Part shown: one piece after another, positions 17,195 through 27,401 of the stretch
Numbering within the stretch: position 1 is the stretch's first letter
How the letters are laid out: each line of letters starts with the position of its first letter
Assembly (NCBI RefSeq): GCF_002915175.1
Contig: NZ_NXEJ01000014.1
Coordinates: forward strand, 1 to 50,598
Direction of reading: 5' to 3'
DNA: 50,598 nucleotides
Origin: Agrobacterium rosae
Lineage (GTDB): Bacteria > Pseudomonadota > Alphaproteobacteria > Rhizobiales > Rhizobiaceae
Notes under the pieces: generated by a model
The model's input: the letters and a program-made list of their open reading frames with translations, nothing else
The model's database searches: none
What the model was told of the DNA's origin: nothing
Program-made: the position numbers and the translations under genes

Positions 17195-17207
17195 CGGGGT
17201 CAACCAC
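17188..17207 (+). other. Short stem-loop overlapping the receptor stop codon
   Basis: GTGGT-GAC pairs with GTC-ACCAC around a GGG loop, with one bulged A. It includes the TGA of the receptor gene. No T-run follows. It could slow decay or partly terminate transcription so that receptor exceeds the downstream proteins. This is a modest structure seen by eye only. Confidence 0.3.
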
Positions 17208-17307
17208 AGCATTAACCAATCGATGCGGTCACCCTAAAGATAACACTCAGGCCGGAACGAATGCTTAGAGATCGATCAAATGGTGCCCATGAAAAACCCA
17301 GAGCGAG

Positions 17308-18180
17308 ATGAGCATGACTGAAGAGCGATATGCGTTGCCCGGAACCCTTCACTTCGACCTAGAACCATCAACGGGCCGCGAACCGTATCGTATATTCTTG
17401 TATATGCCCGCAGGAGACCCGCCTGCCGAGGGATGGCCCCTTCTCGTCATGACCGATGGCAATGCGACCTTCCCGTTTGCGGTTGCCAGTCTGGTGACGC
17501 AAGCGCCTTATCCCACTGGAACCAATGTCGGTTGGGGCGTCATCGCGGCAATTGGATATCCGTCCGACGAACCCTATGATGCGTTGCGAAGGGCGTGGGA
17601 CCTAGGTCCTCCGCCGGTCAAATCCTATTCGCCTTATTTCGAAGGTGGTCCACCGGTCCGTATTGGTGGGACAGGGGAACTCCTCGACTTCATCGAAAAA
17701 CAACTGTTGCCTCTGCTTGCCGATCGGCTGCCAATCAATAGGGAGCGTCGATCGCTTTTCGGGCATTCTTTTGGCGGTCTTTTCACGCTCTACGCTCTTT
17801 TTGAACGTCCAGACCTCTTTGCCAACTGGATTGCCGCGAGCCCGACTATCTATTGGGAAGGCAGTGAAATCCATAACAATGAGGCCAACCGCAAGAGTAT
17901 AGGACGTTCGACTTTCCTGCATCTTTCGGCCGGTGAACATGAGGGCGATGAACTAGCGCCCTTTCAGTACCAAAACGAAGATGCAGCATCGCGCCTGGAC
18001 AAGCGGAAAGCTGAACGGACTGTGGCATTGGCCAAGGAGATGGCAGAACGATTGAATAGCGTTGACGGCATTCGCACGCAGTTCGAAGTTTTTGCAGGGC
18101 AGACCCACATGTCCGTCGTCGGACCGGCCGTCAATCGTGCCGTCGGCATTGCCTTTGAAGTGATAGCTACGAATGCGTGA
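17308..18180 (+). CDS. Siderophore esterase-like alpha/beta hydrolase (IroE/Fes type)
   Basis: A 290-residue hydrolase of the esterase-D/enterochelin-esterase-like family. The nucleophile elbow GHSFGG puts Ser154 at the active site, and 'GQTHMSVVG' supplies His267 near the C-terminus. 'YRIFLYMPAGDPPAEGWPLL' is the usual first strand region. No signal peptide is evident, so it probably acts in the cytoplasm, hydrolysing the imported ferric siderophore to free iron, or trimming the siderophore. It lies between receptor and ATPase genes; the stop overlaps the region leading to the ATPase gene. Confidence 0.82.
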   Translation: MSMTEERYALPGTLHFDLEPSTGREPYRIFLYMPAGDPPAEGWPLLVMTDGNATFPFAVASLVTQAPYPTGTNVGWGVIAAIGYPSDEPYDALRRAWDLGPPPVKSYSPYFEGGPPVRIGGTGELLDFIEKQLLPLLADRLPINRERRSLFGHSFGGLFTLYALFERPDLFANWIAASPTIYWEGSEIHNNEANRKSIGRSTFLHLSAGEHEGDELAPFQYQNEDAASRLDKRKAERTVALAKEMAERLNSVDGIRTQFEVFAGQTHMSVVGPAVNRAVGIAFEVIATNA

Positions 18181-18230
18181 CAAGCACCTTCGTTTTCGCC
18201 GTTCCGTTTAATGTTGATAGAGGAGGTGAC

Positions 18231-19043
18231 GTGGTCTCGGTACAGCTAGCTCAGAAGGGGCCTGACACAATGCGAGCGTTTGCAATCAACAACGTCGGTC
18301 TTATGATCGACGAGCGCGCAATCCTGTCAAATGTCAGTCTCGATTTTCCGGCAGGAGAGGTCGTGGCTTTAGTCGGTCACAATGGATCGGGCAAATCCAG
18401 CCTCTTGAAAATTCTTGCACGGCAGATCACGCCGACCGCAGGATCGATTACCTATAATGGTCGAGACTTGGCGCAATATCATAGCCGCGACTTTGCGCGG
18501 TCCGTCGCCTATCTGCCTCAGGATCTTGGGACTGGATCGGACATGACGATCCGGGAACTCGTCGGTTGCGGGCGATATCCTTGGCACGGCGCTCTTGGCC
18601 GGTTCTCTGCTCTCGACAAGGAAAAGGTGGAGGCGGCCATTGTCGCAACGCATATCGAGGCTTTTGCCGAACGTGTGGTCGGAACACTCTCCGGTGGCGA
18701 ACGACAGCGGGCCTGGATTGCCATGCTGATCGCGCAGGATGCCGGATGTCTGCTGCTGGATGAGCCGACCGCGGCGCTGGATATCGCCCATCAGGTCGAG
18801 GTGCTCTCTCTGGTGCGCCAGTTGGCACGCGAGCATGGGCGCAGCGTCATTGTCGTGCTGCACGACATCAACATGGCCGCTCGCTTCTGCGACCGAATTC
18901 ACGCGCTGAAAGGCGGGCGAGTGGTGGCAAGCGGGACGCCGGGGGAAATTCTGCTGCCGAAAACACTCCATGCCATCTACGGGATCGACATGGATGTGGT
19001 TTCCGTTCCGCACCTGCCATATCCGCTGGCCTATGCGTGCTGA
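18231..19043 (+). CDS. Ferric-siderophore ABC transporter ATPase (system 1)
   Basis: A 270-residue FecE/FhuC-type ATPase. Walker A GHNGSGKSS, signature LSGGERQRAWIAM, Walker B 'CLLLDEPTAALD' and the switch 'VLHDINMAARF' are intact. GTG 18231 is chosen because a perfect AGGAGG lies just upstream; the ATG at 18177 is inside the esterase gene, and ATG 18270 is an alternative. About 70 percent of residues appear identical by eye to the ATPase at 27402-28214, so the two are recent paralogues. Confidence 0.88.
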   Translation: MVSVQLAQKGPDTMRAFAINNVGLMIDERAILSNVSLDFPAGEVVALVGHNGSGKSSLLKILARQITPTAGSITYNGRDLAQYHSRDFARSVAYLPQDLGTGSDMTIRELVGCGRYPWHGALGRFSALDKEKVEAAIVATHIEAFAERVVGTLSGGERQRAWIAMLIAQDAGCLLLDEPTAALDIAHQVEVLSLVRQLAREHGRSVIVVLHDINMAARFCDRIHALKGGRVVASGTPGEILLPKTLHAIYGIDMDVVSVPHLPYPLAYAC

Positions 19044-19056
19044 GGTTTGCTCCCAG

Positions 19057-19941
19057 ATGACGATTTCACGACGCGTTTTTCTGCACTCCATCGTGACTGC
19101 CAGTCTGTTGATCCCGGCACCATTACGGGCGCAGGTAGCCGGAAAAAGGGTGGTTAGCCTCGATTATGGACTGACATCCACGCTACTGTCGCTTGGCGTG
19201 ATCCCCGTTGGAATATCCGACCTTGCCGACTGGGGCAGGTGGGTTGTCGATCCCGTCGTGCCACATTCGGTCGTCGATATCGGCAGCTCCTACGAAGTCG
19301 ATTTTGAACGTCTCATACAGTTGAAGCCGGATGTTATCCTCACGACACCTTATCTGGATGAACTGCTGCCCAAGCTTCAACCGATTGCAAAAATTCTCCG
19401 GATGGAGATCTTCACGCCAGATACGGGCCAAATTTTGCCAGCGGCCATGGCGGCGACGAGAAAACTGGCGGCCGAACTCGGGCGTGCACATGAAGGGGAA
19501 CAATTTCTCGCACGTTCCGATGCTTTCTTCAATAAATGCCGCGAACGGCTGGGAGGAGTAGCGGTTCCGCCGGTCGCGCTGGTGAGCTTTATGGATGCGC
19601 GACATGTCCGTGTCTATTCGGCTCCTGGTCTGTTCCACAACGCGCTTGAGCGCATTGGCATACGCAACGCCTGGACACGGCAGTCGAACTATTGGGGCTT
19701 CGAGACGATCGGCATAGAGGAGCTTTCAGTGATAACCCAAACGGACGCAAGGCTGATCGCATTCGATCCTGTTCCGCCAGACGTCCTGCCGAAACTCGCC
19801 GAGAGCCCCTTGTGGCAAGCGCTGCCATTCGCACGGCCCGGTCAGTTCTCGGTCGTTCCGCCAGCACTTATGTTCGGCATGGTGAACGAGGCTGTTCGGT
19901 TCGCAGGTCTGGTAACCGATCTACTGGAACAAGACGCATGA
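19057..19941 (+). CDS. Ferric-siderophore periplasmic binding protein (system 1)
   Basis: A 294-residue FecB/FhuD-type binding protein. The N-terminus 'TISRRVFLHSIVTASLL' is a twin-arginine (Tat) signal ending near 'PLRAQ'. The binding fold shows 'RVVSLDYGLTSTLLSLGVIP' and 'LIQLKPDVILTTPYLDE', the class III metal-chelate pattern with a long helix between lobes. I choose ATG 19057 since it begins the Tat signal; upstream starts (19033 or earlier) lie in the ATPase gene. It overlaps the permease gene by four bases. Confidence 0.85.
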   Translation: MTISRRVFLHSIVTASLLIPAPLRAQVAGKRVVSLDYGLTSTLLSLGVIPVGISDLADWGRWVVDPVVPHSVVDIGSSYEVDFERLIQLKPDVILTTPYLDELLPKLQPIAKILRMEIFTPDTGQILPAAMAATRKLAAELGRAHEGEQFLARSDAFFNKCRERLGGVAVPPVALVSFMDARHVRVYSAPGLFHNALERIGIRNAWTRQSNYWGFETIGIEELSVITQTDARLIAFDPVPPDVLPKLAESPLWQALPFARPGQFSVVPPALMFGMVNEAVRFAGLVTDLLEQDA

Positions 19942-21902
19942 ACGGAATTCAGCGTGATAATCTTGGACCAGCCGTTGTGTCTGTGATGTTGCTCTGCGGC
20001 GGGTGTTTAGCATCATGGCTTCTGGTGCAGCCGGCACTTTCGGAAGCAACATTACACAACTATGACATTCAGCGCATGGTGCTCTACTATTCGACCTTGC
20101 CTCGTCTCGCCACGGCGGTGCTTGCCGGAGGTGCGCTCGCATTGTCCGGGGCCCTCTTCCAGCAGGTTTTGCGAAATCCACTGGCTGATCCAACGACGCT
20201 GGGCGTATCGGCTGGTGCCAATCTTGCACTGATTCTGGTGTCGCTTTTTATCCCTGGCCTTCTCGGTGCCGGCCGGGACGTCGTCGCCTTGTTGGGAAGT
20301 TCGGTCGCTGCTGCAATCGTCGTGGGTTTTGGCGCGCGCCGGGGCTTTTCTCCTTATTCTCTCGTTCTTGCGGGCCTTGTGCTGAGCCTCTGGTGCGGCG
20401 GACTTGCGGCGATCTTGACGTATCTCAATCAGCGATATCTCGCGAGCCTCTTCATCTGGGGTGCCGGTTCATTATCGCAGCAGAGCTGGGTGATCCCCTT
20501 GTCACTCAGCTGGAAGATTGCCGTCATCGCTTTAATCTGCGCACTTGTGATGCGGCCGCTGTCGCTGCTTGATCTGGGAGAAAGCAGTTCGGCAGCACTT
20601 GGGGTGAGGCTGGTCCGCCTTCGCATTGTTGTTGTCGGCTGTGCGGTAACGCTTGCTGCTTTTGTCACAAGCGCTGTTGGCGTCATTGGCTTCATCGGGC
20701 TGGTCGCTCCCACACTTGCAAGGCTTACCGGCGCACGTCGGCCCATGCAGTTGATCATATGGTCACCCATTATCGGTGCTGGCCTACTTCTGCTTGCCGA
20801 TTCCGTCCTGCAACTCACTGCAGGAGGGCTTGGCGATTTTCTACCGACTGGCGCAGTCACGGCAATTTTCGGTTCGCCGTTGCTTCTGGCACTGCTACCG
20901 CGGTTGAAAATTCGCCATAGACTTCAGCCGGTTGTATCTCGCCCGCGACCAAGAAAATGGAATACAAAATCTCTGGCAGTCGTCGCTTTTACCGGCATCT
21001 TGGTTCTTCTGATTGTCAGCCTTTTTGTTGGCCGAGGGCCGGCTGGAGGCTGGACATTCCTTTCTGGGGAATACGTCGATGATATTCTTGCGATCCGCGC
21101 GCCAAAAGTGTTCGCGGCGCTCGCGTCCGGCGCGATGCTTGGCGTGGCTGGATCGATCCTCCAGAGATTGACCGGTAATGAGATGGCGAGCCCTGAAGTT
21201 TTAGGAATCAGCGCGGGTGCGACCTTTGGGGTGGCCATCGCGCTGTTTGTCATTGCCCCTGGTTTTTCCGGTCAGTTCGTCTTTGCTGTTGGCGGTGCCG
21301 TCTCCGTTCTTACCGTTATTCTGTTAAGTTCGAGACAGTCCAATTTCGCTCCGGAACGCATTCTGCTGGCAGGCATTGCGCTCAGCGCGATGGTTGATGC
21401 GGTCGTCGGCATACTGAGTTCGACGGGAGACCCGAGAGCGGTCCTGCTGATGCGCTGGATGAGCGGCTCAACATATTTGGTCTCAGGCACGACCGCTGCG
21501 GCAGAAGTGGCCATCGGAGCCGTATTGATTGCAGCCGCTTTGGGTGCGCGCCGCTGGTTGAACATCCTCCCGCTTGGGCCAGCGACGTCAACTGCCGTTG
21601 GTATGCCTTTGGCAAAATCAAGATTGGCGCTATTTGGGCTCGCCGGACTTATGACCGCAGCCGCGACGCTGACCGTCGGTCCATTGTCCTTCGTGGGTCT
21701 CATGGGTCCCCATCTTGCCAGGGAGGCGGGTGTCACGCGAGCCCTGCCACAGATGATAGGTGCCGCCGTCATCGGCGGCGGGCTGATGGTCGCAGCGGAT
21801 TTTATCGGTCGCACGATAGCCGCTCCTTACCAAATCCCCGCAGGCCTCGTCTCCGCTCTCGTCGGAGCCCCGTTCTTAATGTTTTTGCTGAGCAGGAGGT
21901 AA
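19938..21902 (+). CDS. Fused FhuB-type ferric-siderophore permease (system 1)
   Basis: A 654-residue inner-membrane permease made of two FecCD domains in one chain, as in FhuB. Each half has the signature loop: 'NPLADPTTLGVSAGA' near residue 77 and 'NEMASPEVLGISAGA' near residue 415. Each also ends with the cytoplasmic coupling segment before 'GLVAPTLAR' or 'GLMGPHLAR'. Fusion permeases are typical of hydroxamate siderophore uptake, supporting the receptor assignment. The ATG overlaps the binding-protein stop (ATGA). It converges on the phosphoketolase gene with 47 bases between, and no terminator is obvious there. Confidence 0.9.
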   Translation: MNGIQRDNLGPAVVSVMLLCGGCLASWLLVQPALSEATLHNYDIQRMVLYYSTLPRLATAVLAGGALALSGALFQQVLRNPLADPTTLGVSAGANLALILVSLFIPGLLGAGRDVVALLGSSVAAAIVVGFGARRGFSPYSLVLAGLVLSLWCGGLAAILTYLNQRYLASLFIWGAGSLSQQSWVIPLSLSWKIAVIALICALVMRPLSLLDLGESSSAALGVRLVRLRIVVVGCAVTLAAFVTSAVGVIGFIGLVAPTLARLTGARRPMQLIIWSPIIGAGLLLLADSVLQLTAGGLGDFLPTGAVTAIFGSPLLLALLPRLKIRHRLQPVVSRPRPRKWNTKSLAVVAFTGILVLLIVSLFVGRGPAGGWTFLSGEYVDDILAIRAPKVFAALASGAMLGVAGSILQRLTGNEMASPEVLGISAGATFGVAIALFVIAPGFSGQFVFAVGGAVSVLTVILLSSRQSNFAPERILLAGIALSAMVDAVVGILSSTGDPRAVLLMRWMSGSTYLVSGTTAAAEVAIGAVLIAAALGARRWLNILPLGPATSTAVGMPLAKSRLALFGLAGLMTAAATLTVGPLSFVGLMGPHLAREAGVTRALPQMIGAAVIGGGLMVAADFIGRTIAAPYQIPAGLVSALVGAPFLMFLLSRR

Positions 21903-21949
21903 TTTATGACCAGATGCGATTTCACGGGTGGTCGAGGGTTCGTAATTGT

Positions 21950-24319
21950 TCAAGAGCTCCACACCCAGTCTTTGATCTCCGGCAAATCGTCAAAATGCTC
22001 GCGGATGTAATCGTGGTGTGTTGCGAGCGTGTCGGTGCAATATGTCAGCAGGTCAGCGCCATCGATCAGCATTTTTGGAACGTACCGCAGAACGTCCAGA
22101 CATAGATGCAGGCGGCTGATCTTGTTTAGAACCACCATGTCGAACGGCGTGGTGGTTGTTCCTTCTTCGAGGTAGCCACGCACATGGAAGCGGTCGTGCG
22201 CTTCACGGCCATGCAAGAGATCGTGGATGACGCCCGGATATCCGTGGAATGTGAAGATGACGGGTGCCGTTGTCGTGAATATCTCTGCAAATTCGATGTC
22301 GCTCATGCCATGGGGGTGCTTGTTTGCGGGACATAGACGCATCAGATCGACAACATTGACGATGCGAACTTTCAATCCCGCAGTTTTTTGACGGAGCAAC
22401 CATGCCGCGGCAATCGTTTCCTGTGTCGGGATATCGCCTGCACAGGCCAGAACGACGTCCGGCTCATCGGGTTCATTACTGTACATATCCCAGATGCCAG
22501 CACCTTTCGCGCAGTGTTCGCGAGCCTCATCCATCGTCAGCCATTGCAACTGCGGTTGCTTGTCGATGACGATGAGATTGAGATAGTTACGACTGCGGAA
22601 ACAGTGGTCAGCGACGGACAGAAGGCAATTGGCATCTGGCGGAAGATAAACACGGGCAACCGCTGGTTTGCGGTGGATAATGGTGTTGATGAAGCCGGGT
22701 CCCTGATGGCTGAAGCCATTGTGGTCATTCCGCCAGCAGGTCGATGTCAGGAGATAGTTCAGCGACGGGATGTCGGCGCGCCAGGGGACATGTTTTGCAT
22801 GTTCCATCCACTTGCCATGCTGCATCGACATTGAATCGACGATCATGGCGAAGGCTTCATAGGTTGCAAAGAGGCCATGGCGGCCTGTCAGCGTATATCC
22901 TTCCAGCCATCCGTGGCAGCAGTGTTCGCTCAACACCTCCATGACACGACCATCATGGGAGACGTGGTCATCGCCCGGCAAGATCTCGCTCACCAAGCAT
23001 CGATCGGTCACTTCGAAGATTGCTCCAAGCCGGTTGGAGTTGGTTTCGTCGGGACAAAACAGACGAAAGGTGTGCGGGTTCTTGATGTGAATATCGCGAA
23101 GATAGTCTCCGAGGCCCGCCGTAGACCCCATCCGCTCCGTGGCGCGTTGCTCCAATTGGACGGCATAGGACCTGTAATCCGGTAGATCGAGAGGCTTTGT
23201 CAGCGTGCCGCCATTGGCATGCGGGTTTGACCCCATGCGCGACGTCCCCTCGGGAGAAAGATTTGCGTATTCTGCGCGGAACGTTCCGTTGCCATCAAAC
23301 AGCTCTTCCGGTCTATAGCTGCGCATCCAGTCTTCCAGAATGGTGAGATGCTCTGGGTTTGTCCGAACCTCAGATACAGGCACCTGGTGGGCTCGAAACG
23401 TGCCCTCGATGGGAATGCCGTCAACGACCTTGGGTCCGGTCCAGCCTTTTGGCGTGCGCAGGACGATCATTGGCCAGCGAGGTCTAGTGCTTGCGCTGCC
23501 ATTGCGCGCCGATGATTGGATCGCGCGGATTTTCAAGACAGCGCGCTCGACCACGCCGGCGAAAAGCTGATGGACGACCACGGGCACGTCACCCTCGACG
23601 AAATAGGGCTCGTAGCCTTGGCCCTCGAAAAACTTCCGCAAGTCTTCATCGCTATGACGCGCAAGGACTGTTGGACCGGCGATTTTGTAGCCGTTGAGGT
23701 GCAGGATCGGGAGAACTGCTCCGTCGCGTGCTGCGTTGATGAAGTCGATGCTTTTCCAGCTGCCAGCCAGTGGACCGGTTTCCGCCTCGCCATCGCCGAC
23801 CACAGCAACGACAAGAAGGTCAGGATTATCCATGACCGCTCCGAAGGCGTGGACCAGAACATAACCGAGTTCCCCGCCCTCGTGGATCGAGCCGGGTGTG
23901 GGAACGCTGACATGGCTGGGTATGCCGCCGGGTGTCGAAAACTGCCGGAACAGGCGCAGCAGACCGGCTTCGTCCTGTGTTACGTCAGGGTAAAACTCAG
24001 TGTAGCTTTTTTCAAGATAGACGTTTGCAATCAGGGCAGGGCCACCATGGCCGGGGCCAGCCATGTAAATAGTGTTAAGGTCGAATTTCTTGATCAGGCG
24101 GTTCATGTGAGCGTAGATCAAATTCAGGCCTGGGGACGTACCCCAATGCCCCAGCAGCCTCGGCTTGATATGCTCGACTTTTAGAGGCTCGCGTAGAAGT
24201 GGGTTCGCTGAAAGGTAAATTTGCCCCACATTCAGATAGTTAGCTGCCCTCCACCACGCATCGATCTTGTGAAGTTCCTCACCACTGAGTGGCTGCGCCG
24301 TCTGATTGAGATGATCCAT
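21950..24319 (-). CDS. xfp: Xylulose-5-phosphate/fructose-6-phosphate phosphoketolase
   Basis: A 789-residue thiamine-diphosphate enzyme that splits xylulose-5-P (and often fructose-6-P) with phosphate to acetyl-phosphate. Diagnostic segments are '[20 protein letters not shown]' near residue 56, 'GPGHGGPA' near 89 and the cofactor-binding '[18 protein letters not shown]' near 173. Length matches the family (about 790). AGGAG lies six bases before the ATG. It is followed on the same transcript logic by ackA upstream, which would turn acetyl-phosphate into acetate and ATP. Confidence 0.95.
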   Translation of the reverse strand: MDHLNQTAQPLSGEELHKIDAWWRAANYLNVGQIYLSANPLLREPLKVEHIKPRLLGHWGTSPGLNLIYAHMNRLIKKFDLNTIYMAGPGHGGPALIANVYLEKSYTEFYPDVTQDEAGLLRLFRQFSTPGGIPSHVSVPTPGSIHEGGELGYVLVHAFGAVMDNPDLLVVAVVGDGEAETGPLAGSWKSIDFINAARDGAVLPILHLNGYKIAGPTVLARHSDEDLRKFFEGQGYEPYFVEGDVPVVVHQLFAGVVERAVLKIRAIQSSARNGSASTRPRWPMIVLRTPKGWTGPKVVDGIPIEGTFRAHQVPVSEVRTNPEHLTILEDWMRSYRPEELFDGNGTFRAEYANLSPEGTSRMGSNPHANGGTLTKPLDLPDYRSYAVQLEQRATERMGSTAGLGDYLRDIHIKNPHTFRLFCPDETNSNRLGAIFEVTDRCLVSEILPGDDHVSHDGRVMEVLSEHCCHGWLEGYTLTGRHGLFATYEAFAMIVDSMSMQHGKWMEHAKHVPWRADIPSLNYLLTSTCWRNDHNGFSHQGPGFINTIIHRKPAVARVYLPPDANCLLSVADHCFRSRNYLNLIVIDKQPQLQWLTMDEAREHCAKGAGIWDMYSNEPDEPDVVLACAGDIPTQETIAAAWLLRQKTAGLKVRIVNVVDLMRLCPANKHPHGMSDIEFAEIFTTTAPVIFTFHGYPGVIHDLLHGREAHDRFHVRGYLEEGTTTTPFDMVVLNKISRLHLCLDVLRYVPKMLIDGADLLTYCTDTLATHHDYIREHFDDLPEIKDWVWSS

Positions 24320-24405
24320 AGTTGCTCCTGTGGCATCTGGTTTTGCGGCTTGAAAACGGAAACCAAGAGGTTTGTCGTGCGCGTGGAAACGTGGCTGCTT
24401 GGCGT

Positions 24406-25650
24406 CTAGCCTAAAGGCCTGGCCCAGTTCGCCCTCAGTGCTTTCAGCAAGCCGAAGGCATCGTCTGCAATCACCTGCTCTTCATCCGTCGCAATCACAA
24501 AGACCTTGATCCTGCTGTCCGTGCTGCTGATGAGCTGGGCGTTCGCCGCATTCGCCTCAAAATCGATGTCGAGACCGAGCCAGCCGAGATGCGAAGAGAT
24601 GGCTGCCCTGATCGATGGTTGATTTTCACCTACTCCAGCGGTGAACACGAAGGCGTCTATTCCGCCCAGAGTGTTGACGATCCGTGCGGTCTCACCAGCG
24701 GTGCGAAACGCAAACAGGTCGATGGCCTCTGTTGCCTCACGGAGATCACTTTCAAGAAGGACGCGGCTGTCCGAACTGATCCCTGAAACGCCCAGGAGGC
24801 CGCTTTCGTGATATAAGAGATGCTCTAGCTCTGCCGGGGTGCGGTTCTTTTCAGTGAGCAGATAAAGCAGGACGCCGGGATCCAGCGCGCCACAGCGCGT
24901 GGCCATCGGTATGCCGTCCAGCGTCGAAAACCCCATGCTGACATCGCGGCTCAGGCCACCATCCATCCCGCAGAGGCTGGAGCCGCTACCAAGATGGGCG
25001 ATAACGACTTTTGCATGCGCTATCTCTGGTGCCACTCGGGCCAACTCCCGGGCAATGAATGAATAGGATAAGCCGTGAAATCCGAAACGCTTTATGCCCT
25101 GGTCATGCAGGGCACGGGGCAGGGCGTATCGTTTCACAAGCGCAGAGTTGGTGTTGTGGAACGATGTATCGAAAGATGTGGTCTGGAACATGTTTGGATG
25201 CAGTTGCAACACCGCGTCAATCAGCTCAAGGCTGTGCTGCTGGTGGAGAGGAGCCTGAGGAAGCAGGCTCTCCACTGATGTCCGCACCGAGTTGTTCATC
25301 GCCACTGCACCGTGGAAAAGGTCGCCTCCATGCACCATGCGGTGGCCGACCGCTGCGATATGTGAGATATCGATATGGGAAGCCAGACTTGTAAAAACGG
25401 CTTCAACAATAGCGTTGGGATGCGGTTCGCCGCCGTGCTCAAATGCGATCTCGGATGTCCCTGAACCCTCAATATGGAATCTTAAAGACTTTCCCTGAAA
25501 ATCGATTGTGCCATTGCCGATCCTTTCGGGAGTGCCGGTTACCAGGCTAAAGAGACCCATTTTGATGGACGACGAACCAGCGTTGAATGTCAGGAGTTTT
25601 CCGTCGTTCGATCGCAGACCTTGACGACGGTGATCAGACGGCTCAAGCAT
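24406..25650 (-). CDS. ackA: Acetate kinase
   Basis: A 414-residue acetate kinase making ATP and acetate from the acetyl-phosphate produced by the phosphoketolase. Motifs include '[16 protein letters not shown]' (residues 19-34), '[10 protein letters not shown]', '[16 protein letters not shown]' and '[17 protein letters not shown]'. The N-terminus carries about 17 extra residues; TTAGGATGA, overlapping the stop of the preceding gene, supports this start. It begins nine bases after the flavoprotein gene and is followed 86 bases later by xfp, a three-gene unit. Confidence 0.94.
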   Translation of the reverse strand: MLEPSDHRRQGLRSNDGKLLTFNAGSSSIKMGLFSLVTGTPERIGNGTIDFQGKSLRFHIEGSGTSEIAFEHGGEPHPNAIVEAVFTSLASHIDISHIAAVGHRMVHGGDLFHGAVAMNNSVRTSVESLLPQAPLHQQHSLELIDAVLQLHPNMFQTTSFDTSFHNTNSALVKRYALPRALHDQGIKRFGFHGLSYSFIARELARVAPEIAHAKVVIAHLGSGSSLCGMDGGLSRDVSMGFSTLDGIPMATRCGALDPGVLLYLLTEKNRTPAELEHLLYHESGLLGVSGISSDSRVLLESDLREATEAIDLFAFRTAGETARIVNTLGGIDAFVFTAGVGENQPSIRAAISSHLGWLGLDIDFEANAANAQLISSTDSRIKVFVIATDEEQVIADDAFGLLKALRANWARPLG

Positions 25651-25659
25651 CTGATCATC

Positions 25660-26112
25660 CTAATCGTTTCTCGCGCAGCGGCCAGACAGGGTCTCAATCT
25701 CCACGCTGAAAAAGACGGGCAGAGATGCAGGTTTGGGAGGCTCAACTCCGGCTGGTTTATATGCACCGGGTTCCCACCAGTCGTTTTTCTTTTGGAGGAG
25801 TGACCAAGCATACATATGCTCTCCGTGCCACTTTTCGTCATCGGGCAACTCTTGGTAACGTCCCTCGACCAGAACGCTTTGCCACTCCTGTTTTGTCTCT
25901 ACATGATCCAGTTGCAGACAGACATGCGGGTCGGCGCGCAGGCTATCAATCTTCTTGCCCGGCATCGAGAAAGCGTAAAGCATACCACCACGATAAATGT
26001 ACTGGAGCGGCACGATATAGGGTTTGCCGGCCGCTATGCAGCCCAAGTGGCATATACTGTTGGCTTCGAGCATGGCCCGGCATTCAGGCGTCGTCATCTC
26101 TTGCACGTTCAT
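25660..26112 (-). CDS. Pyridoxamine 5'-phosphate oxidase-like (NimA-type) flavin-binding protein
   Basis: A 150-residue small split-barrel protein. 'HLGCIAAGKPYIVPLQYIYR' near residues 22-41 and 'KKIDSLRADPHVCLQLDHVE' near 53-72 are typical of the NimA/FMN-binding pyridoxamine-oxidase-like family. It probably binds FMN or heme and acts in redox or stress chemistry; the substrate is unknown. ATG 26112 is preferred (AGGA eight bases ahead); the longer frame to 26271 adds 53 residues without family similarity. First gene of the unit with ackA and xfp. Confidence 0.75.
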   Translation of the reverse strand: MNVQEMTTPECRAMLEANSICHLGCIAAGKPYIVPLQYIYRGGMLYAFSMPGKKIDSLRADPHVCLQLDHVETKQEWQSVLVEGRYQELPDDEKWHGEHMYAWSLLQKKNDWWEPGAYKPAGVEPPKPASLPVFFSVEIETLSGRCARND

Positions 26113-26640
26113 GTGGCAATCCTGACGAAAGCTACGAGCAACATCCGGAGGAGAGCTGCTGAGCGAAGACCGGTATGCGCCTTTTAATTGTAGTTCGCAA
26201 TCATAAGTTTTCATTGGAGGAGGCGCAATCGATGCTCGATCAATGGGGCGCAATGCTGACATCCCAGCCATTTAACGGGAAACGCCGAGACCGGACGAGG
26301 TGCCATGGCGGTATTCCAGAGGAATACAGTGTCCCGCGACACCACTGAAACGCACGATCATGAAACTGCCGATGGCTGCTTAGAGCCGGTCTCTACCTCG
26401 GACATTCATCGCCGATATGCCAGCTTATCGATTGAAGTACCAGTTGCACTGCCAGTCAGCGATCGGCCCCACTCCAGCCTTCCCAGAGGCTCAGTAGTTG
26501 CCTGGACTGAAAATTTAAAGCCGGTATGATTTATAGAACCAAGGGATCGACGGTTCCTATTCCTTCAGTGTGATGGCAGAATCATAACTGCCGACGTCGA
26601 TCCACGTGACGCACTGTTTCCAAAGCCTTTTCGGCCATTT
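26113..26640. other. Intergenic region between the flavoprotein gene and the toxin relic
   Basis: No supportable intact gene. A 74-codon plus-strand frame (26305-26529) shows no family features. ATCGATGCTCGATCAAT (26228-26244) is an imperfect palindrome in the promoter region of the minus-strand metabolic unit. The part next to 26640 continues the decayed toxin's reading frame ('KWPKRLWKQ') after its in-frame stop. Confidence 0.4.
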
Positions 26641-26908
26641 CTACGAGGCGTGCATCACCGTAATAATCTCGATGCCCTGCCGAACCCGATAAGGGATGAT
26701 ATAGGAATGTCGGACAATACAACTTCGCGCGTGCCGGTTATGCGACCGATACGACCAGCGGCTGGTAGCTCTGCCAACATATCAACGAGGCTACAATCCG
26801 TGCAACGGCCCTTGCAGCGGCATCTGGGTCTTCATGCTCAATGTACGCACCAATTTCGTCAAGACGCTGCAACGCCCGCACTGTCCAGCGAATGCGCCTC
26901 TGCTTCAT
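26641..26908 (-). pseudogene. ParE/RelE-family toxin, inactivated
   Basis: The minus strand reads 'MKQRRIRWTVRALQRLDEIG' then 'AYIEHEDPDAAAR', switches frame to 'DMLAELPAAGRIGRITGTRE' and 'VVLSDIP', and switches again to 'YIIPYRVRQGIEIITVMHAS' before a TAG. All parts of a roughly 95-residue ParE-type plasmid-stabilisation toxin are present, but two one-base deletions and one nonsense codon break it. The start lies two bases after the antitoxin stop, the classic toxin position. The antitoxin gene is intact. Confidence 0.8.
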
Positions 26909-26910
26909 GA

Positions 26911-27150
26911 CTAAGCAGTCGCCTTGATATGTTTACCGATTACGCGTGCCACGTCTTCATCACTTGCGACTTCGCCCCGGTCCGCCTCCGCAATTCCGGC
27001 TTCTATTTCCGCAAGCTGCCATTCTTCGCGTGAAACGAAATTTTCAACGGCCTGCGCTGCCATGTAAGAGCGGGAACGGTCGAGCTTTTGAGCAATCTCG
27101 TTCAGGCGGTTGGCCACCTCGTCTGGGACGCGGATCGTGAATGCGGTCAT
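26911..27150 (-). CDS. Ribbon-helix-helix (CopG/ParD-like) antitoxin
   Basis: A 79-residue antitoxin. The N-terminal 'FTIRVPDEVANRLNEIAQKL' with 'SRSYMAAQAVENFV' is a ribbon-helix-helix DNA-binding domain; the acidic C-terminus would wrap the toxin. Such proteins repress their own operon and neutralise a ParE/RelE toxin. The toxin partner immediately downstream is a pseudogene, so the antitoxin is now an orphan. It may still bind DNA or counter a related toxin elsewhere. Confidence 0.85.
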   Translation of the reverse strand: MTAFTIRVPDEVANRLNEIAQKLDRSRSYMAAQAVENFVSREEWQLAEIEAGIAEADRGEVASDEDVARVIGKHIKATA

Positions 27151-27401
27151 GAAAAGACACCCTATTGTTCACCTCGAAAATCGTTGAGCCACTTTGGTTC
27201 GTCAAGGTTCAATAGATTATCTTCCAAGTTTCTCCTGCCGTGCTGGGTCACCTTGGCCTATCGGATGATCTTTCCGATGATGGCGGCCGCACTACGCTCA
27301 ACAGCGAAAAGCATTACCCATGTCTCCGGTACAAAACGTCACCTATCTCTCAGGTCGGACAGTGAATGCTGAACCTGTCCTGGCTTCGTCCCCAAGTCCT
27401 C

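Noticed and set aside
26228..26244. Possible FNR/FixK box before the phosphoketolase unit
   Set aside because: ATCGATGCTCGATCAAT has five, not four, bases between the half-sites and one imperfect half, so it does not fit TTGAT-N4-ATCAA.
26305..26529. 74-codon plus-strand open frame in the intergenic region
   Set aside because: No family resemblance and no operon context; not distinguishable from chance.
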